A stretch of 64,000 nucleotides of DNA from a virus, in IMG/VR virus record IMGVR_UViG_3300027833_000001, positions 101,128 to 165,127 of that record. The stretch is one strand, 5' to 3'. The position numbers were made by a program, and so were the translations under genes. Below, piece by piece: positions 8,976 through 17,459 of the stretch. A model generated the notes under the pieces. The model ran no database searches, had not been told where the DNA came from, and was given only the letters and a program-made list of their open reading frames with translations. Numbering within the stretch: position 1 is the first letter of the stretch; each line of letters begins with the position of its first letter.

Positions 8976-11473
8976 TTACATTTACCACATTTCATTGTAC
9001 ATATATTCAAAGGCTTTCTCTTTAGATGTTCGCTGATATTAGCAAAATCTGTATTGTGTATTACTTCACCTGTAGTAAAACCTGCTAAGTTATTATACTT
9101 CATATTGTATGGATAGTCAATAGGGTGATATGGTAAAAGTTTATTTTCTACTACATCTCTTGCAATGAACGCACAAGGAAAAGCATTACTAGACGAACCA
9201 ATATAAAAGTATCCACTTTTTCTAGCATCACACCATACTGGATCTTTTTCTTTCATTTTTGGTTTAGTTGTTCTTATTTCATTTTTCTTTGCAAACTGCT
9301 TTAGGGTGTGAAAGTCTATTGGTTTATCTTTTGCAATAGTATTTTCAATTTGATTCTCTTGTTCTGACTTTAACTCAGGCAGTACTTTTTGTATATGATC
9401 AACATATACAAGAGACTCAATATCACTAAATGTTTGTAGGGTTATAGTAATATTTTTGTCTTTTAAGTACTTACAGATTTCTTCTAACTCTACACAGTTT
9501 ACTGGGTCTGTTATTTCACACATAAAAGTTACCCAAGAAACTTTGTAACTATCGAATATATTTTTTATACTCTTTAGAGTGTGTTCATTACCGTCTACAA
9601 AAATGTCATTGAACTCTATGTTCGTATCATTCTGGCGAGTACTCAATTGTATCAGTGCGCCATCTGGTTCTTCATCTTCATATAGACCACGATATAAGTC
9701 ACTGTATTGTTCTCCATGCATTTGGAAATATTTTATGAGTGTATTTGTATCATCATTTTTCTGATTCATTATAGAAAGCAATTCTTCTTTAGGCATGATG
9801 TTGTATAATCGCTCAAAGACTTTCTCATAATTTTCTTTGTAAAACAATTCTTTTAGATATTCGATATAATATTTTTTATATAGCGATTGAACCTCATCCG
9901 AATCTGTATCCCAGAAGATACACTGAATACCATTGTCTACTACATTCTTCATAAAGTCTACTTTAATTGTTGGTAAAGTATTTTTATGCCACATTCTTCT
10001 ATACAATGCGATTGCTTGTAGTCTAGTTATTTTCCAAAAGTATCTTACTGGTCCGTGTACTTTTACTTCTTCTGCTACAACTTTGTGCATCTTAGAAATA
10101 TATCTTTCTTTGTAGAAATCATATACTTCCATTACAGTTTTGTTCCAGTACAATGATTCGTCACCATTTACAAGCATTGAGTCATCTGGATAATCAGCAA
10201 TAAACTTCTTGTGCATAGAAATCATATCGCCAGTTTCATAAAGTTCTTTTATGGTCTGTAAATGTATTGAATCTATTTGTCTAATAAATGTAGTATCTGA
10301 TATTTCTCTTTCCAATTCTGGAAGAGATTTCTTTATATCGTCTACATTACCAGTTAAGTGTGCATCTATCTCTGGAAAATCATTTACGAATTTATTTACA
10401 AGAGACTGTAAATCATTGCTCTTTATCAGTGATTCAATATCTTCAACAACCTCTTTATTCATAAAACGATTCTCTAACATTTCATCTGTCAGAGATTTCA
10501 TTCCTAACCATTCTTTTAGAGTGTTGAAATTTTTTGAGTACTGATCCCAATCAGACCGTAGGCTAGGCAAATCTTTTGCAAATTTCTTTTCTAGTGTATC
10601 GTAGTCTTTATTTGTAAGAAGATTATCAATCTTAACCGTGTGCTTGTTTCTAGTAAAGAAGTTTTTAGGAAATTTAGGTAACCATAACTTTTCAAATTCA
10701 TCTTTGCCGTGCCAATGTATTAATAGATTGTAATTCTTTAGTTCGTGTGGTTTAACACCAGACGTATTCTTACCAAGCATATCGACATTGAACAGAGCAA
10801 ACTTTGCATTATCTCTATACAAGTTTTGTGAAAGATCATCTGGATATTGTTTGCCTCTATTGTAAGAGTACACCCAGTCTACTGGTAAGAAGTTCCAGTA
10901 ATTATCACCCACTGTTTGATGTTCTCTATATGGATAATAATTGTCGGTGCCTTTATAGAATGTTTTGAACACAACATCACTATGTGCCATAACATCATCA
11001 TAAATCTTTTCACCCTGATCAGTACACCACAACATCACACTAGAGTTATATAGTGATCCTTTTATATCTAAGAATCGTCTATCTTTAATTACAGAGGGAT
11101 CTTCCCAATGAGAATAGATCATATGAGGAGACTTTGCGAGTTGTTCTATTTCGTCAATGTTGTTTTGTATTATGATATCTAAATCAAGATAGCAGAAAGG
11201 ACCTTTTGTTTTTAGCCATCGATGTGAATTGAGCATAAGAAACTTGGCTCTATCCCAACAGTAATTCTCTTCACCAAACCAGTATCTAGGATGTAATGGC
11301 TTAACATTAGGAATTGGGCGAGTAGTAATACCCTTATTGATACCTTCTGGCTCATCTGTATAGCAGATGAATTTAAAACGCTTTGTATAATTGCGTTTGA
11401 CCATTCCGTGAAGGTTGTTTACATATTCTGCGGTATACTTGTTACCCCATTTTATGCATAGAAAGTGCATCAT
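8972..11473 (-). CDS. fusion: glycosyltransferase, helical repeats and SPASM-like Cys-rich end
   Basis: 833 aa, about three times the length of its paralogues. Residues 1 to about 285 form a DLD glycosyltransferase (DLD 97-99; CWDRAK about 72-77; WVYSYNRG later). The middle, about 285-590, is helical and holds four divergent units of the form L-N-D-Y/L-xxL-xxKF-xxDxP. Residues about 620-833 contain a (beta/alpha)-like stretch (VSWVTFMCEITD, then ITITLQTF) and a cysteine-rich tail (C of VWCDARKSGYFYIG; FPCAFIA; ICTMKCGKC). That tail resembles the SPASM ends of radical-SAM proteins, but there is no CxxxCxxC cluster motif. It starts 32 nt inside the preceding gene. Confidence 0.65.
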   Translation of the reverse strand: MMHFLCIKWGNKYTAEYVNNLHGMVKRNYTKRFKFICYTDEPEGINKGITTRPIPNVKPLHPRYWFGEENYCWDRAKFLMLNSHRWLKTKGPFCYLDLDIIIQNNIDEIEQLAKSPHMIYSHWEDPSVIKDRRFLDIKGSLYNSSVMLWCTDQGEKIYDDVMAHSDVVFKTFYKGTDNYYPYREHQTVGDNYWNFLPVDWVYSYNRGKQYPDDLSQNLYRDNAKFALFNVDMLGKNTSGVKPHELKNYNLLIHWHGKDEFEKLWLPKFPKNFFTRNKHTVKIDNLLTNKDYDTLEKKFAKDLPSLRSDWDQYSKNFNTLKEWLGMKSLTDEMLENRFMNKEVVEDIESLIKSNDLQSLVNKFVNDFPEIDAHLTGNVDDIKKSLPELEREISDTTFIRQIDSIHLQTIKELYETGDMISMHKKFIADYPDDSMLVNGDESLYWNKTVMEVYDFYKERYISKMHKVVAEEVKVHGPVRYFWKITRLQAIALYRRMWHKNTLPTIKVDFMKNVVDNGIQCIFWDTDSDEVQSLYKKYYIEYLKELFYKENYEKVFERLYNIMPKEELLSIMNQKNDDTNTLIKYFQMHGEQYSDLYRGLYEDEEPDGALIQLSTRQNDTNIEFNDIFVDGNEHTLKSIKNIFDSYKVSWVTFMCEITDPVNCVELEEICKYLKDKNITITLQTFSDIESLVYVDHIQKVLPELKSEQENQIENTIAKDKPIDFHTLKQFAKKNEIRTTKPKMKEKDPVWCDARKSGYFYIGSSSNAFPCAFIARDVVENKLLPYHPIDYPYNMKYNNLAGFTTGEVIHNTDFANISEHLKRKPLNICTMKCGKCK

Positions 11474-12101
11474 AATATTTCTGTCTCAAATTAACGGTAG
11501 TTTCACTTTGTCCGTTCAGTAGTACTATAGGATATTCTGGTAATATCTGATACGCTCTAGGTGAAGTATCAGTCTCAGTATCTACACCACATAAAAATGA
11601 ATAAATCATATTTTTAGGAAATGTTCTTTGAATCAATTTTTCATGGAATAAATACCAATCATCATTGTCTTTATATTTAGTCATGTAGTAATCAATGTTT
11701 TCTAGCCAATCATCATATATCAAAGATGGGTGTTTTTCATCTGAATTCCATGTCATCACCGAAGAGTTGTATTTACTTCCAAAATCTTTCCAGTAGGTTT
11801 GACATATAGTTGGCTTATCACAGTAAGAAAAGAATTCATATATGTCACATTGTAACACAATATCTAGGTCTAAGTAAAGAACTTCACCAATATTTTTTAG
11901 ACTAAATAGTTGTATCTTTCTCCAATTACTTTCAATATCTTCATTAATGAATTTAACATCTATTTCAGGTCGAAGTAAATGTGCATGGTCTGAAGTAGTT
12001 AAACAAACATAATTATATTCGCCACGAGTACTATCATATATTCTATGTACGTCATCAACGCTATACTTATCTCCATACAGAAGGGTTAGGATTGTCTTCA
12101 A
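11442..12101 (-). CDS. glycosyltransferase-like protein, first gene of minus-strand operon
   Basis: 219 aa. Start is TTG at 12101 with GGAG seven bases before it; the residues that follow (KTILTLLYGDKYSVDDVHRIY) line up with the N-termini of its paralogues, which supports this start. DLD lies at residues 78-80 (LYLDLDIVLQ), followed by NSSVMTWN. It is the shortest and most promoter-proximal of the four minus-strand transferases. The gap to the divergent plus-strand gene is only 52 nt, and no convincing minus-strand promoter is visible in it. A TTG start may keep expression low. Confidence 0.68.
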   Translation of the reverse strand: MKTILTLLYGDKYSVDDVHRIYDSTRGEYNYVCLTTSDHAHLLRPEIDVKFINEDIESNWRKIQLFSLKNIGEVLYLDLDIVLQCDIYEFFSYCDKPTICQTYWKDFGSKYNSSVMTWNSDEKHPSLIYDDWLENIDYYMTKYKDNDDWYLFHEKLIQRTFPKNMIYSFLCGVDTETDTSPRAYQILPEYPIVLLNGQSETTVNLRQKYYDALSMHKMG

Positions 12102-12118
12102 GTCTAAACTCCATGTTA

Positions 12119-12126
12119 TATAAATA
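12119..12126 (+). promoter_or_regulatory. late promoter TATAAATA
   Basis: Exact octamer 27 nt before the ATG at 12154, in the divergent spacer between the minus-strand operon and the second fibre block. Confidence 0.75.
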
Positions 12127-12153
12127 GATTACAGAACAGAGGAACTGCAATAT

Positions 12154-12480
12154 ATGGCAACGGTAAATAATATCGTGATTGATCAGGGCACTACCTTTTC
12201 ATTTACGGTCAATCTTACGAATGACGATGGTACCAAGAAAGATTTGACGAATTATGCCGTCACTTCTCAGATGCGTAAAAGTTATTACACTACTACTTAT
12301 ACGTCATTCACTACAGCGAAAATAGATTTAGAAGGTCAGATTACTATATCTTTGACCGCCGCTCAATCATCTGCTGTAAAGGCTGGAAGATACGTTTACG
12401 ATATTGAGATTGCTAGTTCAACTGAAACATTGAGGATTATGGAAGGAATTGTGACTGTAACTCCGGAGGTTACAAAGTAA
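12154..12480 (+). CDS. virion structural protein, BppU N-terminal-like fold
   Basis: 108 aa. The pattern IDQGTTFSFTVNLTNDDG, then LTNYAVTSQMRKS, and a closing beta strand (AGRYVYDIEIAS) is that of small Ig-like domains at the start of baseplate upper proteins and fibre-attached proteins. No enzyme motif is seen. It begins the second fibre block, behind a late promoter, and its stop overlaps the next start (TAATG). The baseplate or fibre role is inferred from fold pattern and position. Confidence 0.65.
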   Translation: MATVNNIVIDQGTTFSFTVNLTNDDGTKKDLTNYAVTSQMRKSYYTTTYTSFTTAKIDLEGQITISLTAAQSSAVKAGRYVYDIEIASSTETLRIMEGIVTVTPEVTK

Positions 12481-12758
12481 TGGCAATAAAAGTAAATATA
12501 CCATCGAATGCAAGTACTACGAAAGTAAGCATACCGACAACAGGTACTATTGCTTCAGTTGTTACTACACAATCTCAGGCAATTACAAACGCAAAGTTAC
12601 AAAATTTAGCCAATATTGATATTTCAACTAATGGTTTATTGGACGGTCATACTTTGGTTTATGATGAAGAAACAGGCAATTTTGTTGCCCAAGCATTAAC
12701 CGCTTCTGTTGATATTGATTCATTGAATCTAACATCACTAGATGGTGGAACGTATTAG
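12480..12758 (+). CDS. small fibre-module protein
   Basis: 92 aa, Ser/Thr/Ala-rich, overlapping the previous stop by one base. The C-terminus ends SLDGGTY, and the same DGGTY end closes the 420-aa fibre protein that follows, so a shared C-terminal tip or attachment motif is possible. A central LLDGHTLVYDEETGNFV segment is common in fibre proteins of marine phages. No known catalytic feature. Confidence 0.6.
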   Translation: MAIKVNIPSNASTTKVSIPTTGTIASVVTTQSQAITNAKLQNLANIDISTNGLLDGHTLVYDEETGNFVAQALTASVDIDSLNLTSLDGGTY

Positions 12759-12819
12759 TGATCAACATTCGTTATGAACAAAAGATTTCAGTAAACATAG
12801 AAAAATGAGGAAACATTAA

Positions 12820-14082
12820 ATGGCAACCACTATTCAGATTAAGCGATCAACCGCTTCTGCCGCACCAGCAACTACTGATTTAGTAGAAGCGGAACTGGCA
12901 TATAGCCAAGACAAAAGCAATGATGGCACCGGTGCCATCCTTTATATTGAATCCGTAAACAACGATAACAGTGCAGTAATCCACAAACTTGGTGGTAAAT
13001 TCTATACAGATATCGTTGACGGTGCAACCAATGCGAACACCGGAAACAAACTTGTAAAAAGAGATGCGAGTGGTAACATTGCCGCTGGTACTATTACGTT
13101 TGGCAGTCTTGCTGACGGTACAATCACAGCAACAGGTTTTGTTGATGAAGATAACATGGCATCAAATAGTGCCACACTTATCCCAACTCAGCAATCAGTT
13201 AAAGCATACGTAGATTCTAAAGATTTCTATGTAGACCTTGGTATAGCTGGCGACTCTGGTACTGGAGCAATTACAGATGCAGAAACACTTACTCTTACTG
13301 GTGGAACAGGTATCACAACAGCGGTATCTGGCAATGAAGTTACTCACACACTAGATAACACCGCAGTAAGTGCGGGTAGTTATGGTAGTACTACTGCTAT
13401 TCCTACTTTTACAGTAGACGCACAAGGTAGATTGACAGCCGCAGGCACTGCTTCAATTTCAACTTCATTTAATATTGCTGGTGACAGTGGTACTACAAAT
13501 GCTATTGATGGTGCAGAAACGCTTACTTTTAACGGCACAACAAATGAAATAGAAACCGCAGTATCAGCAAATGCAGTTACTATTGGTCTTCCTACTAACC
13601 CAACTATCGGTGGTAATCTTACTGTCTCTGGTAACTTGATTGTTTCTGGTACTAGAACAGAAGTAAACACACAGACTTTGGAAGTAGTTGATCCACTATT
13701 TGCACTTGCAACGAACAACAGTAGTTCCGATGCAGTTGATATTGGTTTCTACGGACTCTATGATACGTCTGGATCTCAAGACCTATACAGTGGTCTTTTC
13801 AGAGATGCAAACGATGGTAAATGGAAACTGTTTAAAGATACACAAGCAGTACCAACAACAGTGGTTGATACTACTGGTACTGGTTATGCAGTCGCATCGC
13901 TAGTAGCAAACTTGGAAGGTAACGTAACTGGTAACGTAACTGGTACAACTTCAAGTATTGCAAACCACGATACGGATGCCCTTAGTGAAGGGTCAAGTAA
14001 TCTTTACTACACAGCCGCACGTTTCAATAGTGCATTTGACACTAGACTTGACGCCGCAACTATAGACGGTGGTACTTACTAA
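12820..14082 (+). CDS. modular tail-fibre-like protein
   Basis: 420 aa. The N-terminus (TTIQIKRSTASAAPATTDL) is a fibre attachment-type module. Further modules: DEDNMASNSATLIPTQQSVK at about 109-128, a repeated ETLTLTGGTGI/ETLTFNGTTNEI motif, a beta-helix-like GGNLTVSGNLIVSGT run at about 266-281, and EGSSNLYYTAARF near the end. Closely related modules occur in the 339-aa protein downstream. The C-terminus is IDGGTY. It is likely a long fibre or side-fibre subunit that may contact the host surface. A host-recognition role is inferred. Confidence 0.72.
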   Translation: MATTIQIKRSTASAAPATTDLVEAELAYSQDKSNDGTGAILYIESVNNDNSAVIHKLGGKFYTDIVDGATNANTGNKLVKRDASGNIAAGTITFGSLADGTITATGFVDEDNMASNSATLIPTQQSVKAYVDSKDFYVDLGIAGDSGTGAITDAETLTLTGGTGITTAVSGNEVTHTLDNTAVSAGSYGSTTAIPTFTVDAQGRLTAAGTASISTSFNIAGDSGTTNAIDGAETLTFNGTTNEIETAVSANAVTIGLPTNPTIGGNLTVSGNLIVSGTRTEVNTQTLEVVDPLFALATNNSSSDAVDIGFYGLYDTSGSQDLYSGLFRDANDGKWKLFKDTQAVPTTVVDTTGTGYAVASLVANLEGNVTGNVTGTTSSIANHDTDALSEGSSNLYYTAARFNSAFDTRLDAATIDGGTY

Positions 14083-14108
14083 CAATTAATTATTTTTGGA
14101 GATGATAC

Positions 14109-14258
14109 ATGGATGAGAAATTAGTGAATCAATATATTCAAACTATGGCGGAAGAAATTAACCGCTTGACGCAAGAAAATATTGTTTTGAAATCGAAGTT
14201 AGTGATTGCAACACAATCATTGAATACTCAGAATGAAGAAACAAAAGAAGAGGACTAA
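14109..14258 (+). CDS. small coiled-coil protein (49 aa)
   Basis: Starts at ATG 14109 with GGAG 10 nt upstream and ends directly at the ATG of the next gene. The translation (MDEKLVNQYIQTMAEEINRL, then TQENIVLKSKLVIATQSL) is almost all helix with heptad spacing, so a short coiled coil is likely. It lies between two fibre genes and could be a trimerising or adaptor peptide. Function unknown. Confidence 0.65.
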   Translation: MDEKLVNQYIQTMAEEINRLTQENIVLKSKLVIATQSLNTQNEETKEED

Positions 14259-14681
14259 ATGGCTACAGTAATACGATTAAAAAGATCCGAAACAGCAAGT
14301 GATGCTCCAACTGCATCTGACTTAGCTGTGGGTGAAATTGCCATGAATATGGCAGATCGTCTACTGTACTCTAAGAAAACTGACGGAAGTATAATTTCCA
14401 TAGGCGCCGCAAGATTACCAGAATCTTTTACTTGGTCAAATGACTTAGATTTTGGTACCTTAGCTACTGCGACTGGAGATGCTTACGATTGGGGTGACCT
14501 CACATCTGCTTCAACTGAGTACGATTTAGGCGCGGTAACAACAATAACCAATATACATTCAGATGCGCCTGCCAGTGCAACTGCAAGTGGAACAAAAGGG
14601 GATTTAACTTTCGACTCGGACTATATGTACGTCTGTGTCGCTACTAATACCTGGAAACGTGTTGCGCTTTCAAGTTGGTAA
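14259..14681 (+). CDS. fibre-type structural protein
   Basis: 140 aa. The N-terminus (TVIRLKRSETASDAPTASDL) is related to the N-terminal module of the 420-aa and 339-aa proteins; the C-terminal part ends in the DLTFDSDYMYVCVATNTWKR pattern often seen at the tips of phage fibre or collar proteins. No enzyme motif. It directly abuts the 49-aa gene. Likely a short fibre or tip protein. Confidence 0.65.
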   Translation: MATVIRLKRSETASDAPTASDLAVGEIAMNMADRLLYSKKTDGSIISIGAARLPESFTWSNDLDFGTLATATGDAYDWGDLTSASTEYDLGAVTTITNIHSDAPASATASGTKGDLTFDSDYMYVCVATNTWKRVALSSW

Positions 14682-14717
14682 GCTAATATATATTTATAGA
14701 GAGTAAAGAGATAAACT

Positions 14718-15737
14718 ATGCCAACAAAATTACAACTAAGACGAGGTAGTACATCAGACCATTCCAGTTTTACTGGCGCCGTCGGTGAAGTTACCATCGA
14801 TACAGACAAGGATACTCTGGTAGTTCATGACGGATCAACCGCTGGTGGATTTGTAGTACCTAGACTATCTGATATTAGCGTAACCGATTCGGGTGGTGAC
14901 GGCTCGCTTTCATATAACAATTCAACCGGTGTACTTACTTATACTGGTCCAAGCGCATCTGAAGTTAGAGCGCACATTACTGCTGGTGCTGGTATTTCAG
15001 TTTCAAGTGGTGTTGTTACATTAGACATACTTGACGAAGATAACTTTTCAACAGATAGTGCCACAAAAGCTCCTTCACAGCAATCTACAAAAGCATATAT
15101 TGCTAGCCAGATTGCAACCAAAGACAATACAGATGAGATGACAGAAGGGTCAACCAATCTCTACTTTACGAATTCTAGAGCAGACGCAAGAATATCAAAT
15201 GCTCTTAAAGATGAAGATAACATGGCATCTGATAGTGCTACACATCTTCCTTCTCAACAAAGCGTTAAAGCATACGTTGATGCACAGACAACAGACGAAA
15301 CTGCGGAAGGTTCATCTAATTTATATTTTACCACTGCCCGAGTTGATTCACAAATAGATTCATATCTCAATGCAGGAACTGGAATAACACTTGCTGGTAG
15401 TGGCGCAGTCGCAGTTAATACCTCTGTCATACCAACAATAACTGCAATGAATTCAGCAATTGCAACAAGCATATCTAACCTAGTCGATTCATCACCAGAT
15501 GCATTGAATACGTTAAATGAGTTAGCCGCAGCCTTAGGCGATGATGCTAACTTCAGTACGACAGTAACAAACAGTATAGCAACAAAAGCTCCACTTGCTA
15601 GTGCGGCTCTTACGGGTACACCAACAGCACCCACAGCAAGTACGGGTACAAACACTACTCAACTAGCTACTACTGCTTACGTAAAACAAGAAATAGATGC
15701 ACTCAAGGCACTCTTGTATGCATATGATCAATCATAA
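14718..15737 (+). CDS. tail-fibre protein with Mtd-N-like N-terminus
   Basis: 339 aa. Residues 1-45 (LQLRRGSTSDHSSFTGAVGE, then VTIDTDKDTLVVHDG) match the N-terminal module of phage receptor-binding proteins such as the major tropism determinant. Two DEDN..SDSAT..PSQQS.KAY units (about 109-133 and 157-180) and two EGSxNLYFT units (about 137-145 and 192-200) follow, then a helical LNELAAALGDDANF stretch and a C-terminal LATTAYVKQEIDAL coiled coil. It is likely a receptor-binding or fibre protein. It sits right before the neck genes, where marine T4-like phages commonly carry fibre genes. Confidence 0.72.
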   Translation: MPTKLQLRRGSTSDHSSFTGAVGEVTIDTDKDTLVVHDGSTAGGFVVPRLSDISVTDSGGDGSLSYNNSTGVLTYTGPSASEVRAHITAGAGISVSSGVVTLDILDEDNFSTDSATKAPSQQSTKAYIASQIATKDNTDEMTEGSTNLYFTNSRADARISNALKDEDNMASDSATHLPSQQSVKAYVDAQTTDETAEGSSNLYFTTARVDSQIDSYLNAGTGITLAGSGAVAVNTSVIPTITAMNSAIATSISNLVDSSPDALNTLNELAAALGDDANFSTTVTNSIATKAPLASAALTGTPTAPTASTGTNTTQLATTAYVKQEIDALKALLYAYDQS

Positions 15738-15748
15738 GGCGGAGTTAA

Positions 15749-16714
15749 ATGGCGTTATCAACTAGACAAGGACTAATAGACTATTGTTTAAGACGTTTGG
15801 GCTTCCCGGTTATTGAGATTAATATCGATGATGATCAGATAGAAGACCGCGTTGACGATGCTTTACAATTATTCCAAGAATACCACTTTGATGGTGTTGA
15901 AAGAACATATGTAAAGCACCAAATAACAGGGTCTACTTTAAACATTCAAACTGGCATTGCCGCAAACTTCAATGTGGGTGAAACTGTAACTGGAGCAACT
16001 AGTGGTGCTACAGCGGAAGTAGTAACTGGAGTAGCAAGCGCATTAACAGTAGACAATATTAAAGGCACATTCGTAGCAAGCGAAGTACTTAACGGTTCAG
16101 TAAGTGGACTATCTGCTACACTCTCAGCATCGAATTTCTATGCCGCGGGTGATTTGGAAAATGGATACTTTCCAATCAATTCAAACATTCTAAGTATACA
16201 GAGACTATTCCCAATAGGGCAGAGTTCTCAGACAACTGGTACAAACAATATGTTTGACCTTATGTATCAAATGCGAATGAATGATATGTACAGTTTACTG
16301 AGTGCTGACCTCACGTATTACAGCATGGTACAGACGCACCTAAGCACTCTGGATCAAATGTTTGTTAATCAGCGACAGATACGTTGGAATAGAAAAACGA
16401 ACAAACTTTATATCGACACTGATTGGGATTTAACTTTCAATGTGGGCGATTATGTTGTAGCAGAAGCATACGCAATCATAGACCCTTCACTATATCCTGA
16501 AGTGTGGGATGATATGTTCCTTAAAAAATATCTTACCGCATTGCTCAAAAGACAATGGGGAGAAAACATGAAGAAATTTGGAGGAATACAATTACCGGGC
16601 GGAGTGACTTTAAACGGTGTAGAATTATTTCAAGAAGCAACCGCCGAGATCGCACAGATTGAAGATGAGATGCAGATGAAGTATGAACTACCACCGACAT
16701 TTATGGTGGGATAA
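15749..16714 (+). CDS. gp13: neck protein gp13
   Basis: 321 aa, near the T4 gp13 length. The N-terminal (TRQGLIDYCLRRLGFPVIEI, then VDDALQLFQEYHFDG) and C-terminal (YPEVWDDMFLKKYLTALLKRQWGENMKKF) parts are typical of gp13, which with gp14 closes the filled head and forms the neck to which the tail binds. A Gly/Thr-rich beta insert at residues about 70-130 is not part of the T4 protein and looks like one of the mobile beta modules of this phage. It is followed 7 nt later by gp14. Confidence 0.88.
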   Translation: MALSTRQGLIDYCLRRLGFPVIEINIDDDQIEDRVDDALQLFQEYHFDGVERTYVKHQITGSTLNIQTGIAANFNVGETVTGATSGATAEVVTGVASALTVDNIKGTFVASEVLNGSVSGLSATLSASNFYAAGDLENGYFPINSNILSIQRLFPIGQSSQTTGTNNMFDLMYQMRMNDMYSLLSADLTYYSMVQTHLSTLDQMFVNQRQIRWNRKTNKLYIDTDWDLTFNVGDYVVAEAYAIIDPSLYPEVWDDMFLKKYLTALLKRQWGENMKKFGGIQLPGGVTLNGVELFQEATAEIAQIEDEMQMKYELPPTFMVG

Positions 16715-16721
16715 ATAGAGC

Positions 16722-17459
16722 ATGGCTACTAATTTTTACTTCCAAAATGGTGACACCTCAGGCACAACCTCAGAACAAAGGCTAGTAGAAAGCCTTGTAA
16801 TAGAGAGTCTGAAGATTTACGGGCATGATGTTTTTTATTTGCCACGTACTCTGGTAAACAGAGATACAATCTTTGACGAAGATGCACTGTCTAAGTTCAC
16901 ACAATCATATCCTTTAGAAATGTACATGGAGAATGTACAAGGGTTTGAGGGCGACGGAGATATATTTTCTAAGTTTGGTATAGAAATACGAGACTCAGCC
17001 ACATTTGTATTGGCAAAGAAACGATGGGAAGATTTAGTAGATACTTCTGGCGGTACTTTTCAGTTAGACGCAAGACCTGCAGAAGGAGACTTACTGTATT
17101 TTGCTAAGACAGGATCACTATTTGAAATTAAATTTGTAGAGTTTCAAAATCCATTCTATCAACTTGGAAAGATATACGTATTTAGATTACAATGTGAATT
17201 GTTTCAGTATAGTTCAGAAGTACTTGATACTGGTAATGCTGGTGTTGATGCTATCGAAGATGGTAATTCTCTCGATTCATTCCTGTTTCAGTTGAAGACT
17301 GAAGCTGGTGATCTACTACTTTCAGAGACAAGCGATTCAATTATTAAAGAAGAATTTGCAACAACGAAGACTAATGCAAATACTGATAACGATGACTTCT
17401 TAAACTTCACTGATATAGTGGACTTCACTGAAGTAAATCCATTTGGTGAGGTAGGTTAA
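16722..17459 (+). CDS. gp14: neck protein gp14
   Basis: 245 aa against about 256 in T4. The sequence NFYFQNGDTSGTTSEQRLVE, then YGHDVFYLPRTLVNRDTIFDED, is a strong gp14 signature. With gp13 it forms the neck (head-completion) complex. The order 13-14-15 is that of T4. A GATAAATA near-match to the late promoter lies just before the start, but it overlaps the end of gp13 and is not called. The gene ends in a TAATG overlap with gp15. Confidence 0.88.
   Translation: MATNFYFQNGDTSGTTSEQRLVESLVIESLKIYGHDVFYLPRTLVNRDTIFDEDALSKFTQSYPLEMYMENVQGFEGDGDIFSKFGIEIRDSATFVLAKKRWEDLVDTSGGTFQLDARPAEGDLLYFAKTGSLFEIKFVEFQNPFYQLGKIYVFRLQCELFQYSSEVLDTGNAGVDAIEDGNSLDSFLFQLKTEAGDLLLSETSDSIIKEEFATTKTNANTDNDDFLNFTDIVDFTEVNPFGEVG

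Noticed and set aside
8972-11473. Calling the 833-aa protein a radical-SAM enzyme
   Set aside because: There is no CxxxCxxC motif; only the cysteine-rich tail is similar.
14691-14698. Reverse TATAAATA (minus strand) before the 339-aa fibre gene
   Set aside because: It would transcribe antisense into fibre genes, and the AT-rich spacer makes a chance match likely.
16710-16717. GATAAATA before gp14
   Set aside because: One mismatch and overlaps the gp13 stop, with only 4 nt to the ATG.
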